This document shows, piece by piece, positions 13,101 to 23,965 of a stretch of 64,000 nt of DNA. Source of the DNA: Dioscorea cayenensis subsp. rotundata (Eukaryota > Streptophyta > Magnoliopsida > Dioscoreales > Dioscoreaceae); NCBI RefSeq assembly GCF_009730915.1, contig NC_052479.1, forward strand, positions 30,195,610 through 30,259,609. Direction: 5' to 3'. Each line of letters starts with the position of its first letter. Within the stretch, counting starts at the first letter, position 1. The position numbers and the translations under genes were made by a program. The notes under the pieces were generated by a model that was not told the origin of the DNA, made no database searches, and was given only the letters and a program-made list of their open reading frames with translations.

Positions 13101-15059
13101 GCATTTATCTTAATTTAAAATCCACATTTAGTATTCATCAAGCTCTGATCATACTGAATTCTTCATAAAATTTCTTCTTTTTCACGTTGGTGGCCATAGT
13201 CATGCATTGAGAACTCCTCCAATATCTTATTTAGTTCAACACAAACCATAGGTTGTAGCTTTTGAGTTTTTACATAAATATACTTCCATATTTAGCAGCA
13301 CATTTATGGGAATAGCATCAAATTATTGAGAGGTTTTAGTAAGGCCTGTTGTTACATGAGCACTTATATTACCTTATTTTCAAGTGAGGATCACACATTG
13401 AGATTAACCATATATATATAGTGGGCACTTCTCCTCATACCTAATTGCTGAATTTTTCAGTATAGACAATAATGCTTGTCCCTTGAATATTTACTTTTTC
13501 TTAAATTTTAAGTGCCAAAACATACTTTTTCTCCTTTTTTTTTTTGGTTCTTCTAATTTGTAGAGCACTTTTAAATTTCTCCTTGTGGCAGCTTATATAC
13601 ACAGGATATGGATGCACCCAAGGTTGGTTCATGACACCTTGCATGACTGATGCAAGTTTCAGGTTATAATTTCATTCTCTCCAGCAGTGCAACTTATGTC
13701 TTTCAGTAAAATAAATCCACTCTTGTTTTCCAAGCTTTTCATATTCAACAATGTCTTCAATTGTGATGAATGATATTATTTATTGTTCTACTCTGTCAAA
13801 ATCATTTTTACATAGCCGAAAGAGTCAACCGTAGAATTATATCTAATAACAAACAACTATTTTCAAGTTAAACATACGTAATAGTTCTTGGATGTTCTGA
13901 ACTTTTCTCATAGATAAACAAAGGTGAGAAGGTTGACTCTTTGACAAGTAAATTGCTACTGTAATTTATCTACTACTGCAGGGGACTGAAGAACATATTG
14001 CGGCTATATATTAAAAGGTTCAATTCCACAGAATGGGAACAAATTCATGTTCCTAAAAGGTACATTATCGACTTATAATCTCTTGATCCATACATTACAT
14101 TGTGTTTGTCACAGTTTATGTTTCTGAATGTCAGTTCAAGGCTTGGATTTATTTTGTTTCTTCTTTTTTACTTAAGATATGATACAGTAATATTTTTCTG
14201 CAGTGTCAGGGCCATCGTTGCCTTGAATCTTCACAGTTATGGAGGTGGACGAAATCCTTGGGGTAACCCTAAACCTGAATATTTAGAAAAGGTTTGTATC
14301 ATTAATGCATGTGAATTTACTTAGAATTGAAGAAAAACCATTATGAATTGATATTATGATACTCAAGAATTAACATTATGCTAATCAAGTGTTGAACTGA
14401 AGTAGCTTTTTATAATGTAAAATACAAATACATAATGTGACCCAAAGAATTTGATCGTCGAAGAATTACTGTAAATGAACTTTATAATTAAAAAAATGTA
14501 CTTGCAAAATTTATATATTTTTACTGAATCTATTCATTTTTCATCGACATTTTGTCAGAGGGGCTTTGTTGAGGCTCATGTCGACGACGGTTTGCTTGAG
14601 ATCTTCGGCTTAAAACAAGGATGGCATGCTTCGTTTGTTATGGTTGAATTAATACCAGCCAAGCATATCACTCAGGTACTAACATCAACTTAACATTGTT
14701 AACAAATATTTAAAACTCATCTGAACTTTGTTAGATTAAAAAAATTATCAGTAATCATACAAGTTTCAAATCAGTAAAACACTGCAGACTGATTGAAAAC
14801 TTTCTTTTCTTGTATTTCAACTACTGAAATCTTAATTTCATGAAACCAAATTGGCAATGTCTTGCAGGCAGCAGCAATTAGATTGGAAATGAGAGGAGGT
14901 GAATGGAGAGATGCATATATGCAAATGGATGGGGAACCATGGAAACAACCAATAACTGGTGAGTTTTCAACCACTGTAATTATAAACAGGATGCCATTTC
15001 AGTCATTGCTCATTGCTGGTGATGTCTCTGTTCATCATCATCTTATGCCATTTCTCTAA
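10154..15059 (+). CDS. DGK: Diacylglycerol kinase, plant cluster II type
   Basis: Phosphorylates diacylglycerol to phosphatidic acid with ATP, a lipid-signalling step. Exons are 10154-10453, 10933-11055, 11151-11288, 11375-11460, 11882-11969, 12566-12641, 12918-13000, 13592-13662, 13982-14059, 14204-14291, 14559-14675 and 14868-15059; phases agree and give 479 aa. The catalytic domain starts with [11 protein letters not shown] (about residue 72) and includes [13 protein letters not shown] (142-154), the glycine-rich ATP site, then [17 protein letters not shown] (to 187). The accessory domain runs from about 260 to 430 and includes [20 protein letters not shown]. There are no C1 zinc fingers and no N-terminal membrane segment, which is why it is placed with the short cluster II enzymes (AtDGK3/4/7, near 490 aa) rather than cluster I. 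Exon 1 is GC-rich, later exons AT-rich. The last exon reads through a GTGAGT at 14959 that would fit a donor; continuing gives the expected family C-terminus. Confidence 0.93.
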
Positions 15060-15773
15060 CTAATTCATTCATCTTCTTCATTTTCTTGTTTTCACACAAT
15101 TCATTTTTCTTTCTATCTTGTTTTATAGTATTCTAAAAAAATCCATATCACTAGCTTTAGATTTCACTCATATATTTAATTACCGACTTTTGCATGGGTG
15201 TATATGCAATATTTTATTACATGAAAATATATGCAAAAAAACCCCTGCTTTTAATGCAAATGATACAAAAATATCTTCATATAGATCTTTTGTTGGATGT
15301 GCGTATCCACGAGAGCATGAGCTTTTGAGCTTTTTTTTTTTCTTGTTGCTATGATTCCTTTGCTTTCAACTTGTTAAGATGAAAGCCTAAGAAGAGCTTT
15401 TTTATGTGGCCCCATTGCCTTCAATTTATATTCTATCCACTTATGAATATTTTGAAAACTTTAACCAAAGGTACTGTTGATAATTGATTTTTTCACTCTT
15501 AGTTGTTATATTATGTAACAATGGTTCAAAAGTTCTCTTTTTAAGAATTTAAACTCTAAAAGTGTATTTGTGAAAAATATATATAAAAAAAATGTATTAA
15601 TGAGTGGGATTTTGACTTCACACTTCCTCGGTTAGTCGAAATCCCGGTAACTCATAAATGAAGTGGGTTTTCAGTAGTGGGCCTGGGTCCCAGGCCCATC
15701 AAGTGGGTACCATACTTGAAAATAGTGCACTTTTGATAATTGTCAAAAATTTCATAAATAAATAAAGAATGCA
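15060..15773. other. DGK 3' flank and insertion-site flank
   Basis: The first few hundred bases after the DGK stop are T-rich and probably 3' UTR. At 15600-15720 there is a GC-richer patch containing a perfect 9-bp inverted repeat (15679-15697, GGGCCTGGG-T-CCCAGGCCC). The gypsy element inserted 80 bases further on. No gene was found. Confidence 0.5.
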
Positions 15774-15778
15774 CTAGT
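15774..15778. repeat. Target-site duplication, left copy
   Basis: CTAGT directly precedes the 5' LTR and is repeated directly after the 3' LTR at 33669-33673. Five bases is the normal duplication made by Ty3/gypsy integrase. Confidence 0.9.
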
Positions 15779-16503
15779 TGTTTATATGGTTTTCTTTTAA
15801 TTCCTAATTCTATTAGGAATTTATAATTGAAATAAAAAATAATAATAAGATATTAAAAAAATGAAAATGAATAAAAAGAGAGGGAAAAAGAGGGAGTTTG
15901 AAGTTTAAAAAGAATTTAAATTCAAAAGTGATAAGAATTGAAAAATTAAATTTTGATTCTCACGTGATTGAGGATTTTTACAGGGGTGTTGAGGATTTTT
16001 GGGAGAACGGATGCTTAAAAAGAAAAAAAAGGAACAGAAAAAGAAGAGGAAAGAGAATATATATATATATATATTCGTTTGAAATTTAATATATATATAT
16101 ATATGAATAATAATAAAAAAAGAGAGGGAAATTCAAAATAAATAAATAAATAAAATAAAATAATAATAAATACAAAAAAAAAAGGAGATTATGGATAGGG
16201 ATCGGAATTTTGAATTCAAAATTTAAAAAAAATAAAAAAAAAGAAAATCTCTCCCGGTAGTTGGAGATTCTTCGAGTATTGAGGATTTTTTGGGAGGCGA
16301 AAAAAAGAGAGAGACGGAAGACGGAAGAAAAAAAGGAAAAAAAGAAAAGCGGGAGAAAATAGAGAGGAGAGACGAGCAGGAGGAAAGAGACAAAGAAGGG
16401 AAGAAGAAGAGGAGGAGAAGGAAGAAAAAAACAAAGAGAATTTAACAAGTGGACGGGGAAAGAAGAGGTACCATGTTTTTCAATCTCGTTATTATATATA
16501 ATC

Positions 16504-16740
16504 CTTTGCATGGATTAATAAAAAATATGCATGTGTACATAAATCCTTGCACATGTATAAAAAAACTATGTGCACGTACATATGATTCATGCATGCATTT
16601 TAAAAAGGAACTCATGCATGTTCATCCTTGCATGCATTCGTTTTTTTAGCAGAAATAAAAAGAATAATAAAAAGAAACAATGCACGTTCATGCCCTATGC
16701 ATTTTAAAAGATAAGTAAATGCCTGCACATGAATGAGCAT
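16504..16740. other. Cluster of CATGCA (RY-type) motifs in LTR
   Basis: Many overlapping CATGCA, GCATGC and ATGCATG words occur in about 240 bases, far above expectation for AT-rich DNA. The RY element CATGCA is bound by B3 factors of the LEC2/FUS3/ABI3 group. The same cluster is present in the 3' LTR (about 30408-30650). Confidence 0.5.
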
Positions 16741-16741
16741 G

Positions 16742-16785
<44 letters not shown>

Positions 16786-17794
16786 CCCGTGTTTTCTCTC
16801 TTCCTCTCTCGCTGAGCCTGTGGTTGAAGCCGTCGTCAATCGGTGATGGTTGTACGGCCTTGTGGAATCCAGAGATCGACAAACTCTGTGTTAAGGCCGT
16901 CATCTCCTACCCCAGTTCCAGTTCTAATCTTTGTCCCCCACGGTGATCCAAATTCTCAGGCTTCTGGGAATAAGATGAACTCCTCCTCCGGCTGCGAACC
17001 GGGTGTTTCTGTTTCTATGCCCCTACAAGAGAATGAAAGAGAATGAACCATCGGTTAAGCCATGATCCCGGTCCCGTGCTGATAGCCTTGTCTAAAAGAT
17101 TGAAGATTAGCATGCCAGAATCGAGGACAGAGAACTGCAGTCATTGTTGTTTTTTTAAAGAGTACATTTAGATCTGAGAGCAACTGTAGTCTTAGTTGGC
17201 AGTAGCTTGCATGTGGTTCTCCCTAGTTTTATCTTCTCCCTAGTTTTTTTTTTACTTATCTCCTTGCAAAGTTTTTATTATTATTATTATCATGGTTAGA
17301 AACTCCAAGCATGCTCCTTTCAAAATTAGTTTAGGCCCTGTGTCTTATTTTGCTATGTCCCCATATTTGATTTTTTTTTTAGAATGATGATATTTTCTTT
17401 TAAAAAAAGATATATGGAGGAGAAGTTTATTGGTGAGGGGGCATTTCTGGTAAAAAAAGAGGCTGAGAGAAAAAATGATAAAAAAAACAAATATATGAAG
17501 GGTGAGTAAAAAAGAGAAAGATGGAAAAAAATGAAAAGAAGGATGAGTTAAAGAGAGAGAAGACAAAAAAATATGGGAAAAATGGAAGGGTGAGTTTGAA
17601 AAAGAGAAGGAAAAATATGGAAAAATAGAAGGGTGAGTAAAATAAGAGAAGAAGGAAAATATGGGAAAATGAAAGGATGGGTTAAAAAAAACAGAGAGTA
17701 AAAAAATGAGAAAAAAAAAAGAGTAAAGGATGAATTTGAGTGGGGGTATTTTGGTAATTTTATTCTTGTAAGGCCTCCTATCTAAAAAAATCTT

Positions 17795-18515
17795 ATGAAA
17801 TTTCTCTCATTCCACCATGAAGCCTTGGCTTTTCTTGGGGTAACGAGAATTTCTATGAAATTTCTCTCATTCCACCTTGGAGCTTCGGCTTTTCTTGGGG
17901 TAACGAGAATTTCTATGAAATTTCTCTCATTCCACCTTGAAGCTTCGGCTTTTCTTGGGGTAACGAGAAATTCTTCATGATTTCTCTCATTCCACCTTGA
18001 AGCCTTGGCTTTTCTTGGGGTAACGAGAAATTCTTCATGATTTCTCTCATTCCACCTTGAAGCCTTGGCTTTCTTGGGGTAACGAGAAATTTTCCATGAA
18101 ATTTCTCTCATTCCACCTTGAAGTCTTGACTTCCTAGGGGTAACGAGAAATTTTTCATGATTTCTCTCATTCCACCTTGAGCCTTGGCTTTCTTGGGAGT
18201 GACGAGAAATTTTTCCATGAAATTTCTCTCATTCCACCTGAAGTCTTGACTTCCTAGGGGTATCGAGAAATTTTTTTATGATTTCTCTCATTCCACCTGA
18301 GCCTTGGCTTTCTTGGTGTAACGAGAAATTCTCCATGAAATTTCTCTCATTCCACCTTGAAGTCTTGACTTCCTAGGGGTAACGAGAAATTTTTCATGAA
18401 ATTTCTCTCATTCCACCTTGAAGTCTCGACTTTCTAGGGGTAACGAGAAATTTTTCATAATTTTTTCTAATTCCACCCTGAAGTTTTGACACTTTTTGGG
18501 GTAAAGAGAAATTTT
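17795..18515. repeat. 60-bp tandem array in 5' LTR
   Basis: About 12 units of close to 60 bp. Each contains AAATTTCTCTCATTCCACC near one end and GGGGTAACGAGAAATTT at the other, so every unit has AATTTCTC facing GAGAAATT and can fold as a hairpin. Early units carry GCTTCGGC or GCCTTGGC in the middle; later ones alternate between GCCTTGGCTTTCTTGG and GTCTTGACTTCCTAGG types, giving a 120-bp higher-order period. The last unit is degenerate. Confidence 0.9.
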
Positions 18516-19753
18516 TTTCATAAAAAAAGTCAAACCATTTCTTCAAGCTCACTTTGAGGTCTTTTTGACACTCATTGGAGTAAAAAAAGTAAAATGAAAA
18601 GAAGAATAAAAAAATTCCTTGAAGTGATATGAATGAAAAGTTCACAAAAAAATATCTCTCGTCAACACTCATAAAAAAGAGAAGAGTTGACAAAAGATTT
18701 TCTTGAAACTCACTTGGAGGTCTTTTCGACACTCGTTGGAGTGAAAAAGAGGTGCAATGAAAAAGTAAAAATTCTTGAAATGAAAGGAAGAGTTAAAAAA
18801 ATGAAAATTTCACGAGAGAAAAAAAATGATGATGAATAAAAAAGGAATGAAAATTTTTCACCAAAAATGTTTCTCGTCAACATTCATTGAAAAGGTTGAG
18901 TTGGCAAAGATTTTTTCTAAGCCCATTATAAGATCTCTTTCAAAAGAGTTTGAGGATCATTTTAAAAATCAAGTCAAAAATTATCAAGTTAATGACCTAG
19001 CCATGTTAAAGGTCACGACTTTAAAAAAATCAAATGGTCAAGGCTCAAAAGCATTGAAGAGCTAAGACCTAAATGCATCATGTAAACGACAAATGCAACT
19101 CTGAAGTTTTAAGGCACCAAGAAGCCAAAGGCTTGAGGAGTTTCACAAGTCAAGGAGCTGGAGATTTTACAAGCGCAAAGAGCCAAAGTCTTCAGCGATA
19201 AAAGAAGCAAAAATGGCCAAGTAGGCAACTCGTAAATGTAGAGTGGCTGCAGCTTGGACTAAGCTATGTTTCAAGACACAAACCCACATAAAAAAAAAGA
19301 AATTGAGGAGAGCTACATCCACAAAGCTAAAAGGATCTTCTGACACACTTTCAGTATAGGAGCTAAGAGCGCCAGCTAAAAAAATAAATTTTGAAGAGCA
19401 TGATAGAAATAGCTCTTTCTAAAACAAAAATCTCTTGTTAAGCTCTCTTAGAGAATAGCTTTCTTCTTTTGTATTCTTGTTTATGGTCATGTATTCGCAT
19501 GCATCTTTGAAATAAAATATAAAAAAAATTATCATGTTTACTCAGTTACTTCTCATTCGCACTTGTTTCTTAATCGGAGGTTCCCATGACATTGTCTGGG
19601 GTAATTAATATTAGGGGCTTGCCCTAATAGAGATCACTGAACCCATGAATCATCCGAAATAAAAAAAATTAAATTTTTGATTTGTGATCCATGCTTTTCA
19701 ACCGGTCAATCCCCAATTAAAGGCCGGGTGGAAAGAAAGGAGCCCACAAAGTC

Positions 19754-19770
19754 TGGCACGCCCGGTGGGA
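19754..19770 (+). other. Putative primer binding site
   Basis: TGGCACGCCCGGTGGGA begins five bases after the end of the 5' LTR. It starts with TGG, the complement of a tRNA CCA end, and sits where reverse transcription is primed. I could not name the tRNA species with certainty; it is not initiator methionine. Confidence 0.65.
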
Positions 19771-20028
19771 ACTAACTTCTCCTCCCATCTTTGAAACAAA
19801 GTGTGAATGAGAAAGTAAAAAAAAAAGTAGATAAAAAAAATCACCATTGTTGTTAGCATGATGCTTTCCTTTGTAGGTTTTTGCAATGGCACCAGCAAAC
19901 AACACCAACAATCGCAACTGCATCATGCACCATTTTTCCTTGGTGAAGGCACTCAGGTGAAGCTTCCCTATGCTTCATGTACATCGGCATAGCTGGAGTC
20001 GAGATCAAATTTGGGATCTGTTTGGAAT
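19771..20028 (+). other. Untranslated leader of the gypsy element
   Basis: About 260 bases between primer site and the first in-frame ATG of gag at 20029. No further feature was identified. Confidence 0.55.
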
Positions 20029-23000
20029 ATGTCAACTTCGTGCCAAGCCCACCGTCATCACCAACTGAGGTTCAAGTCCCACGCTTGCCATCAAGGGGAC
20101 GACGGTCGAATGTTATACCACCCTGCCGAGGTCAAAAAGGATGCCGCTGTCTTTGCTAAAGCATCTGTTTTTGACCGACTCACCTTCCCAAAGAAATTCA
20201 TGAGCATTAAGGGAGGAGAGGACGAAGAAGAACCTTCATTCACAATCACGACTGAAGGAGAAAAGAGTGGTATCTTCAAGAAGCCCAAGGTTACCTCAAC
20301 AAGATCCTTTATGATGGGGCGCACAAGGCTGGCCAAGAGGAAGACACCCTCACCTCAAGAGAAGGCGAGTTTTGTCTCATTCCAAGGCTCGGGGAATGGC
20401 TCTTCAAATTCATTTACCAACTCTTTCACACCGCTGAGAATGGTGAAGGAGAACTCCACGACTGGTGAGCTTCGGTCTTCACAAAGTAGCATGATGAAAG
20501 GGGGCAGGCCACCAAGGTCCTACAATTCCAAGAACACTTTTTCCAAGAAAGTTTATGATAACTACACCTCCTACAGGAAGCTACAAACTGAAAGGATGAC
20601 ACCGAGGGAGTTCTATTTAAAGAAAAAGAACTTACTTTCAAAGTCACGAGCTTCTGTATTTGATAGGCTTGCCATAACAAAGAAGCAAGCCTACAAGAGG
20701 ACCACACCCTCTGCTCATCGTTCAAGGTTCCAGTGGATAAGGAAACCAGATGAAGAAATGGAGGATCTAGAAGTACACACTGTACGTGTGATTACTGAGG
20801 GGTCTGAACACCCACCTGAACCAGAGCGTCCTTTCACTAGGCTGAGAAAGAAGACAACAGTTGGTACAAGTGGCATGCAACAAGATGATTTTGATCAAGT
20901 ATTACAAGAAAGGGCACAAGAAAGGGCAAAATCCTTCGCCCAAGTAGCTGGGTTTGAAACTCCTCCTAGGAGGAATAATGATTCAAGTGAGGAAGAAGAT
21001 GACAACCTTATTTTTACATCAAACAAAGATCCAATGTTTGCAAGATTAAAGAAGCAATTGGATCAACGAGAGAAAGATCACATATCTATGATGCAGACTG
21101 TTGCGTCTTTAACTGGTGTGATCTCTCGTTTGAGTGATCAGGTCCAGAATATGCTCCATGATAATTCAAAGGTTCATAGGCAAGCGCCATCTGTACAAGT
21201 TATCCGAGAGGAAGAAGATGATGAAGAAGAAGTTCTTGGGTTGCATGAGCAAGCTGGAACATCGGCAGTGCCAGAGCCAATGATTTCTCGAGAAGAAGTA
21301 CAAAAGATAGTTGCTGCACAATTAAAACAAGCCAAGGGTGCTACATTGAAAAGTGATGGTGATAAGCCCTACTCAAGCTTTCATGATCAAGTGGCTTATC
21401 CTAAGGGATACAATGTTCCCAAGTTCAAGCAGTTTAACGGCTTAGGGAACCCTGATCAACATTTAGCTCATTTCATAACAGCATGTGGGGACACAAGCAA
21501 CAACCCATCTTTGTTGTTGAGACAATTTGCCGCCAGTTTAACTGGGGTGGCTTTTGAATGGTATGCAAACCTACAACCTGAATCCATTCATACATGGCAA
21601 CAAATGAAGGACTCCTTTAGGGTCCGGTTCGGCGGAGTTACGCATAAAATCACTATAGCTGATTTGGCTAACACAAGGCAGAACAAGGATGAGAAAGTCA
21701 TAGATTATGTGATGAGATGGCGCAACTTGAGCATCAAGTGTGAGCAGCCACTTGATCAGATGCAAGCAGTGGGGCTATTGGTGGGGAAAATTGATAATTG
21801 GATGGCTCCATTTCTTAGCTCATCCGATATTCATACCTTCCAAGACTTAATATCTCAAGTTAAAAAATTGGAGAGAACTAGTCCAAGGGTAGTATCCGCA
21901 ATGCAACCTACCAAGGTAGACAAAGAAAAGCCAAGAAAGCCAGAAGGTGTTAAGCATGTGGCCTTTGCAACTGATAAGGTAAAGGAGAGCACTACATCAG
22001 CAAATTATGATAAGCCAAAACCACCATCACTTGGGAGTGGAAGTGAACCACCCAAGCCTATAAGTTCTCTTCAAGAGAGGATGAGCAAAAAGTATTCCTT
22101 TAGAAGAGACAAAGTGATGAAGATATTCAAAGATGCATTGAAGGTGGGTTTGCAGTTACCGGAGAGCAAGCGACCAGAAGAAGCAGACAAGGAGGATCAC
22201 CCAAATTTCTGTCCATACCATAGAATATTGGGTCATTCAATTGAGAACTGCTATGTATTTAAAGATTGGATTGAGCGGCAGTATCAAGAGGGGAAGATTA
22301 CTTTATCTAAAAATGTGTTGCTCGACCAACCAACAGAACATACCAACTATGTGTCAATTGCACTACAAGAAGAAACTTTGTGGGGGAAAGATGCAGGGGG
22401 CATATCAAAAGGCCTGCAAGCTGAGGGAGGATCTCAAGTTCCCAAGGAGCCTGCTCCTCTTGGAGTTCCAGAAGGCTTATGGGAAATTTTCATCTCAAAG
22501 AAGTCAAGAAAAATGTTGAAGAAGTTGGGAGAGCTCCCACGGGTATCAAGTGGCGGAGAGCTCAAGAACCCAATGAGAAGCCCAAACAAAAAAATCCAAG
22601 AAAAAAATAAAAAGATCAAGAACAAGAAAAAGAAGCGGGAAGCAAGTGAAGCCTCGTTTGAATTCCATTACAAGAAGTCAATTATTGAGGAATATATTGA
22701 CTCCTTGGAAGATTATCAGCAAAAGGAGAGAGCCCTAATTACATTAAGTGATTATTTTCCTGATGAGGTCAAGGAGCTACTCTCAGACTTGGACGAGTCT
22801 CAAGATGAAGAGCCCATGGTTGAGACTTGTCGAGTTATTACCATATACGAAGAAGAAGCATGGGATGATGTTGATAATGAAGATGAACTTGAGCTCCACT
22901 ATCCAGATGAGGATGATTCTGTACCTGAGCAGTTATATGATAGACATGGGAGACCATATGTGAGTAAAAAACAGAAAAAGAAACAAGCTTTTAAGGAAAG

Positions 23001-23937
23001 GGTTCGAATGGCGAATGCGAGGTTGCAGGAAGCTTCAACACAATCTTATCAAGCAAACCAGCATTATCCAAAGGAGAAATCAAGAAGAGCACCTAAGTAT
23101 AAAATACTTCGAAAGGTGATGCCATATGAAGAGATTCCGTCCTTTATCAAAGAGGTGGCATATGACCTCACTCATCGAAAGCCACATATTCCAGATGGTG
23201 ATGCCCCTTGGAATGAGTCTGGGATCATGGAACCTGTGAATCTTTCTTTTTGTCAAGAGGAGACACATCTTCACCATAGTGAAGATCGAAGAGTTGACAT
23301 GGAGGAAGGAAGAGCACCTTATCTTTTAAACAACGTAAGTGATGGGAGCTTCTCCATAAGAAGAGATAAAATTCAAGAATTATTTCAGAAAATGGCGGAG
23401 GAAGGGTTATTTCTTCTAAAGGAGAAAAGGGATGTTACTATAAATATTAAAAATCATCCTAAGTATTGTCCTTTTCATCATTTGATAGGGCATACATTGG
23501 AAGATTGCAATGGTTTCAAGAGCTGGTTACAGAAAGTACTCAAGTCAGGTGCCGTAAGCCTACCTGAGGAGTATTTTGAGATGTCAGGTACATGCTATGC
23601 CTTGACAATCAAAGGAAGGCATGATAATGGGTGCATCCACCAAGATGAGGAGGAGGAGCCTCGAATGATTAACAACGTGCGAAGGCTTCTCGAGCAAGCA
23701 CGTGGCACTAAAGATAAAGGGAAAGAGAAAGTGATTGATGTTAATGAAGATATTGTGCAACCACGGAAGACTTCTACTTCGAAGACACAAGATTACAATA
23801 TTACTGCCCACTTGAAGAAGATTCCAGCTCAACTAAGTGTTTTTTTGATGCTGCCGATGATGTCACAGGGAGCTCGGAGACACATTGATCCATGTCTTGC
23901 AAAAACCCGTGAGAGTATCAAGCTTTATTTTCTGTGA
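20029..23937 (+). CDS. gag: Gag polyprotein of the gypsy element
   Basis: Structural protein of the retrotransposon particle, about 1302 aa from the first ATG in frame at 20029 (the frame is open slightly further upstream without ATG). The first 330 residues are basic and low in order and carry the phrase ASVFDRL twice (about residues 44 and 207). A probable coiled segment lies near 340-385. The conserved gag core runs from about 446 to 640 (VPKFKQFNG, ASLTGVAFEWY, DSFRVRFGG, VIDYVMRWRNLS). After it come two zinc-knuckle-like CxxHx4Hx4C motifs (about residues 728 and 1147), each preceded by a similar 40-residue stretch, with a long charged Lys/Glu-rich linker between. Such a large gag is typical of Tat elements. 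The frame is undamaged, unlike pol. It ends without joining the protease frame. Confidence 0.85.
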   Translation: MSTSCQAHRHHQLRFKSHACHQGDDGRMLYHPAEVKKDAAVFAKASVFDRLTFPKKFMSIKGGEDEEEPSFTITTEGEKSGIFKKPKVTSTRSFMMGRTRLAKRKTPSPQEKASFVSFQGSGNGSSNSFTNSFTPLRMVKENSTTGELRSSQSSMMKGGRPPRSYNSKNTFSKKVYDNYTSYRKLQTERMTPREFYLKKKNLLSKSRASVFDRLAITKKQAYKRTTPSAHRSRFQWIRKPDEEMEDLEVHTVRVITEGSEHPPEPERPFTRLRKKTTVGTSGMQQDDFDQVLQERAQERAKSFAQVAGFETPPRRNNDSSEEEDDNLIFTSNKDPMFARLKKQLDQREKDHISMMQTVASLTGVISRLSDQVQNMLHDNSKVHRQAPSVQVIREEEDDEEEVLGLHEQAGTSAVPEPMISREEVQKIVAAQLKQAKGATLKSDGDKPYSSFHDQVAYPKGYNVPKFKQFNGLGNPDQHLAHFITACGDTSNNPSLLLRQFAASLTGVAFEWYANLQPESIHTWQQMKDSFRVRFGGVTHKITIADLANTRQNKDEKVIDYVMRWRNLSIKCEQPLDQMQAVGLLVGKIDNWMAPFLSSSDIHTFQDLISQVKKLERTSPRVVSAMQPTKVDKEKPRKPEGVKHVAFATDKVKESTTSANYDKPKPPSLGSGSEPPKPISSLQERMSKKYSFRRDKVMKIFKDALKVGLQLPESKRPEEADKEDHPNFCPYHRILGHSIENCYVFKDWIERQYQEGKITLSKNVLLDQPTEHTNYVSIALQEETLWGKDAGGISKGLQAEGGSQVPKEPAPLGVPEGLWEIFISKKSRKMLKKLGELPRVSSGGELKNPMRSPNKKIQEKNKKIKNKKKKREASEASFEFHYKKSIIEEYIDSLEDYQQKERALITLSDYFPDEVKELLSDLDESQDEEPMVETCRVITIYEEEAWDDVDNEDELELHYPDEDDSVPEQLYDRHGRPYVSKKQKKKQAFKERVRMANARLQEASTQSYQANQHYPKEKSRRAPKYKILRKVMPYEEIPSFIKEVAYDLTHRKPHIPDGDAPWNESGIMEPVNLSFCQEETHLHHSEDRRVDMEEGRAPYLLNNVSDGSFSIRRDKIQELFQKMAEEGLFLLKEKRDVTINIKNHPKYCPFHHLIGHTLEDCNGFKSWLQKVLKSGAVSLPEEYFEMSGTCYALTIKGRHDNGCIHQDEEEEPRMINNVRRLLEQARGTKDKGKEKVIDVNEDIVQPRKTSTSKTQDYNITAHLKKIPAQLSVFLMLPMMSQGARRHIDPCLAKTRESIKLYFL

Positions 23938-23965
23938 AGCTCATATGACGTAAGCTCTCACGCAT

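Larger units (their letters stand above)
15779..19748 (+). repeat. 5' LTR of the gypsy element
   Basis: 3970 bp, beginning TGTTTATATGG and ending GCCCACA, thus TG...CA. It matches 29638-33668 along its whole length. Inside, in order: TA-rich stretch with TATA-like runs (about 16050-16110), purine-rich block (16290-16440), CATGCA-rich block (16504-16740), TC microsatellite (16746-16782), GC-richer block (16800-17060), a 60-bp tandem array (17795-18515) and a second set of degenerate repeats built on CACTTGGAGGTCTTTT-like sequence (18535-18760). Transcription start and polyadenylation sites cannot be placed from sequence. Open frames in it are low-complexity artefacts. Confidence 0.93.

Noticed and set aside
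14959-15059. Possible intron beginning at GTGAGT 14959 in the last DGK exon
   Set aside because: Reading through gives [14 protein letters not shown]-like wording that matches the usual DGK C-terminus and ends in a stop; no acceptor restoring a better end was found, although alternative splicing is possible.
16086-16511. Long minus-strand open frames rich in Phe, Leu and Ser in both LTRs (also 29672-30445)
   Set aside because: They are translations of the A- and G-rich LTR block and TA runs. They have no domain, differ between LTR copies through homopolymer changes, and run opposite to element transcription.
17782-18111. Repetitive minus-strand frame (WNERNHEEFLVTPRK-type repeats), also 31696-32240
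   Set aside because: It is the 60-bp tandem array read in one frame because 60 is a multiple of three. Not a protein repeat gene.
17795-18515. CRISPR array
   Set aside because: Direct repeats of 60 bp without unique spacers, inside an LTR of a plant retrotransposon.
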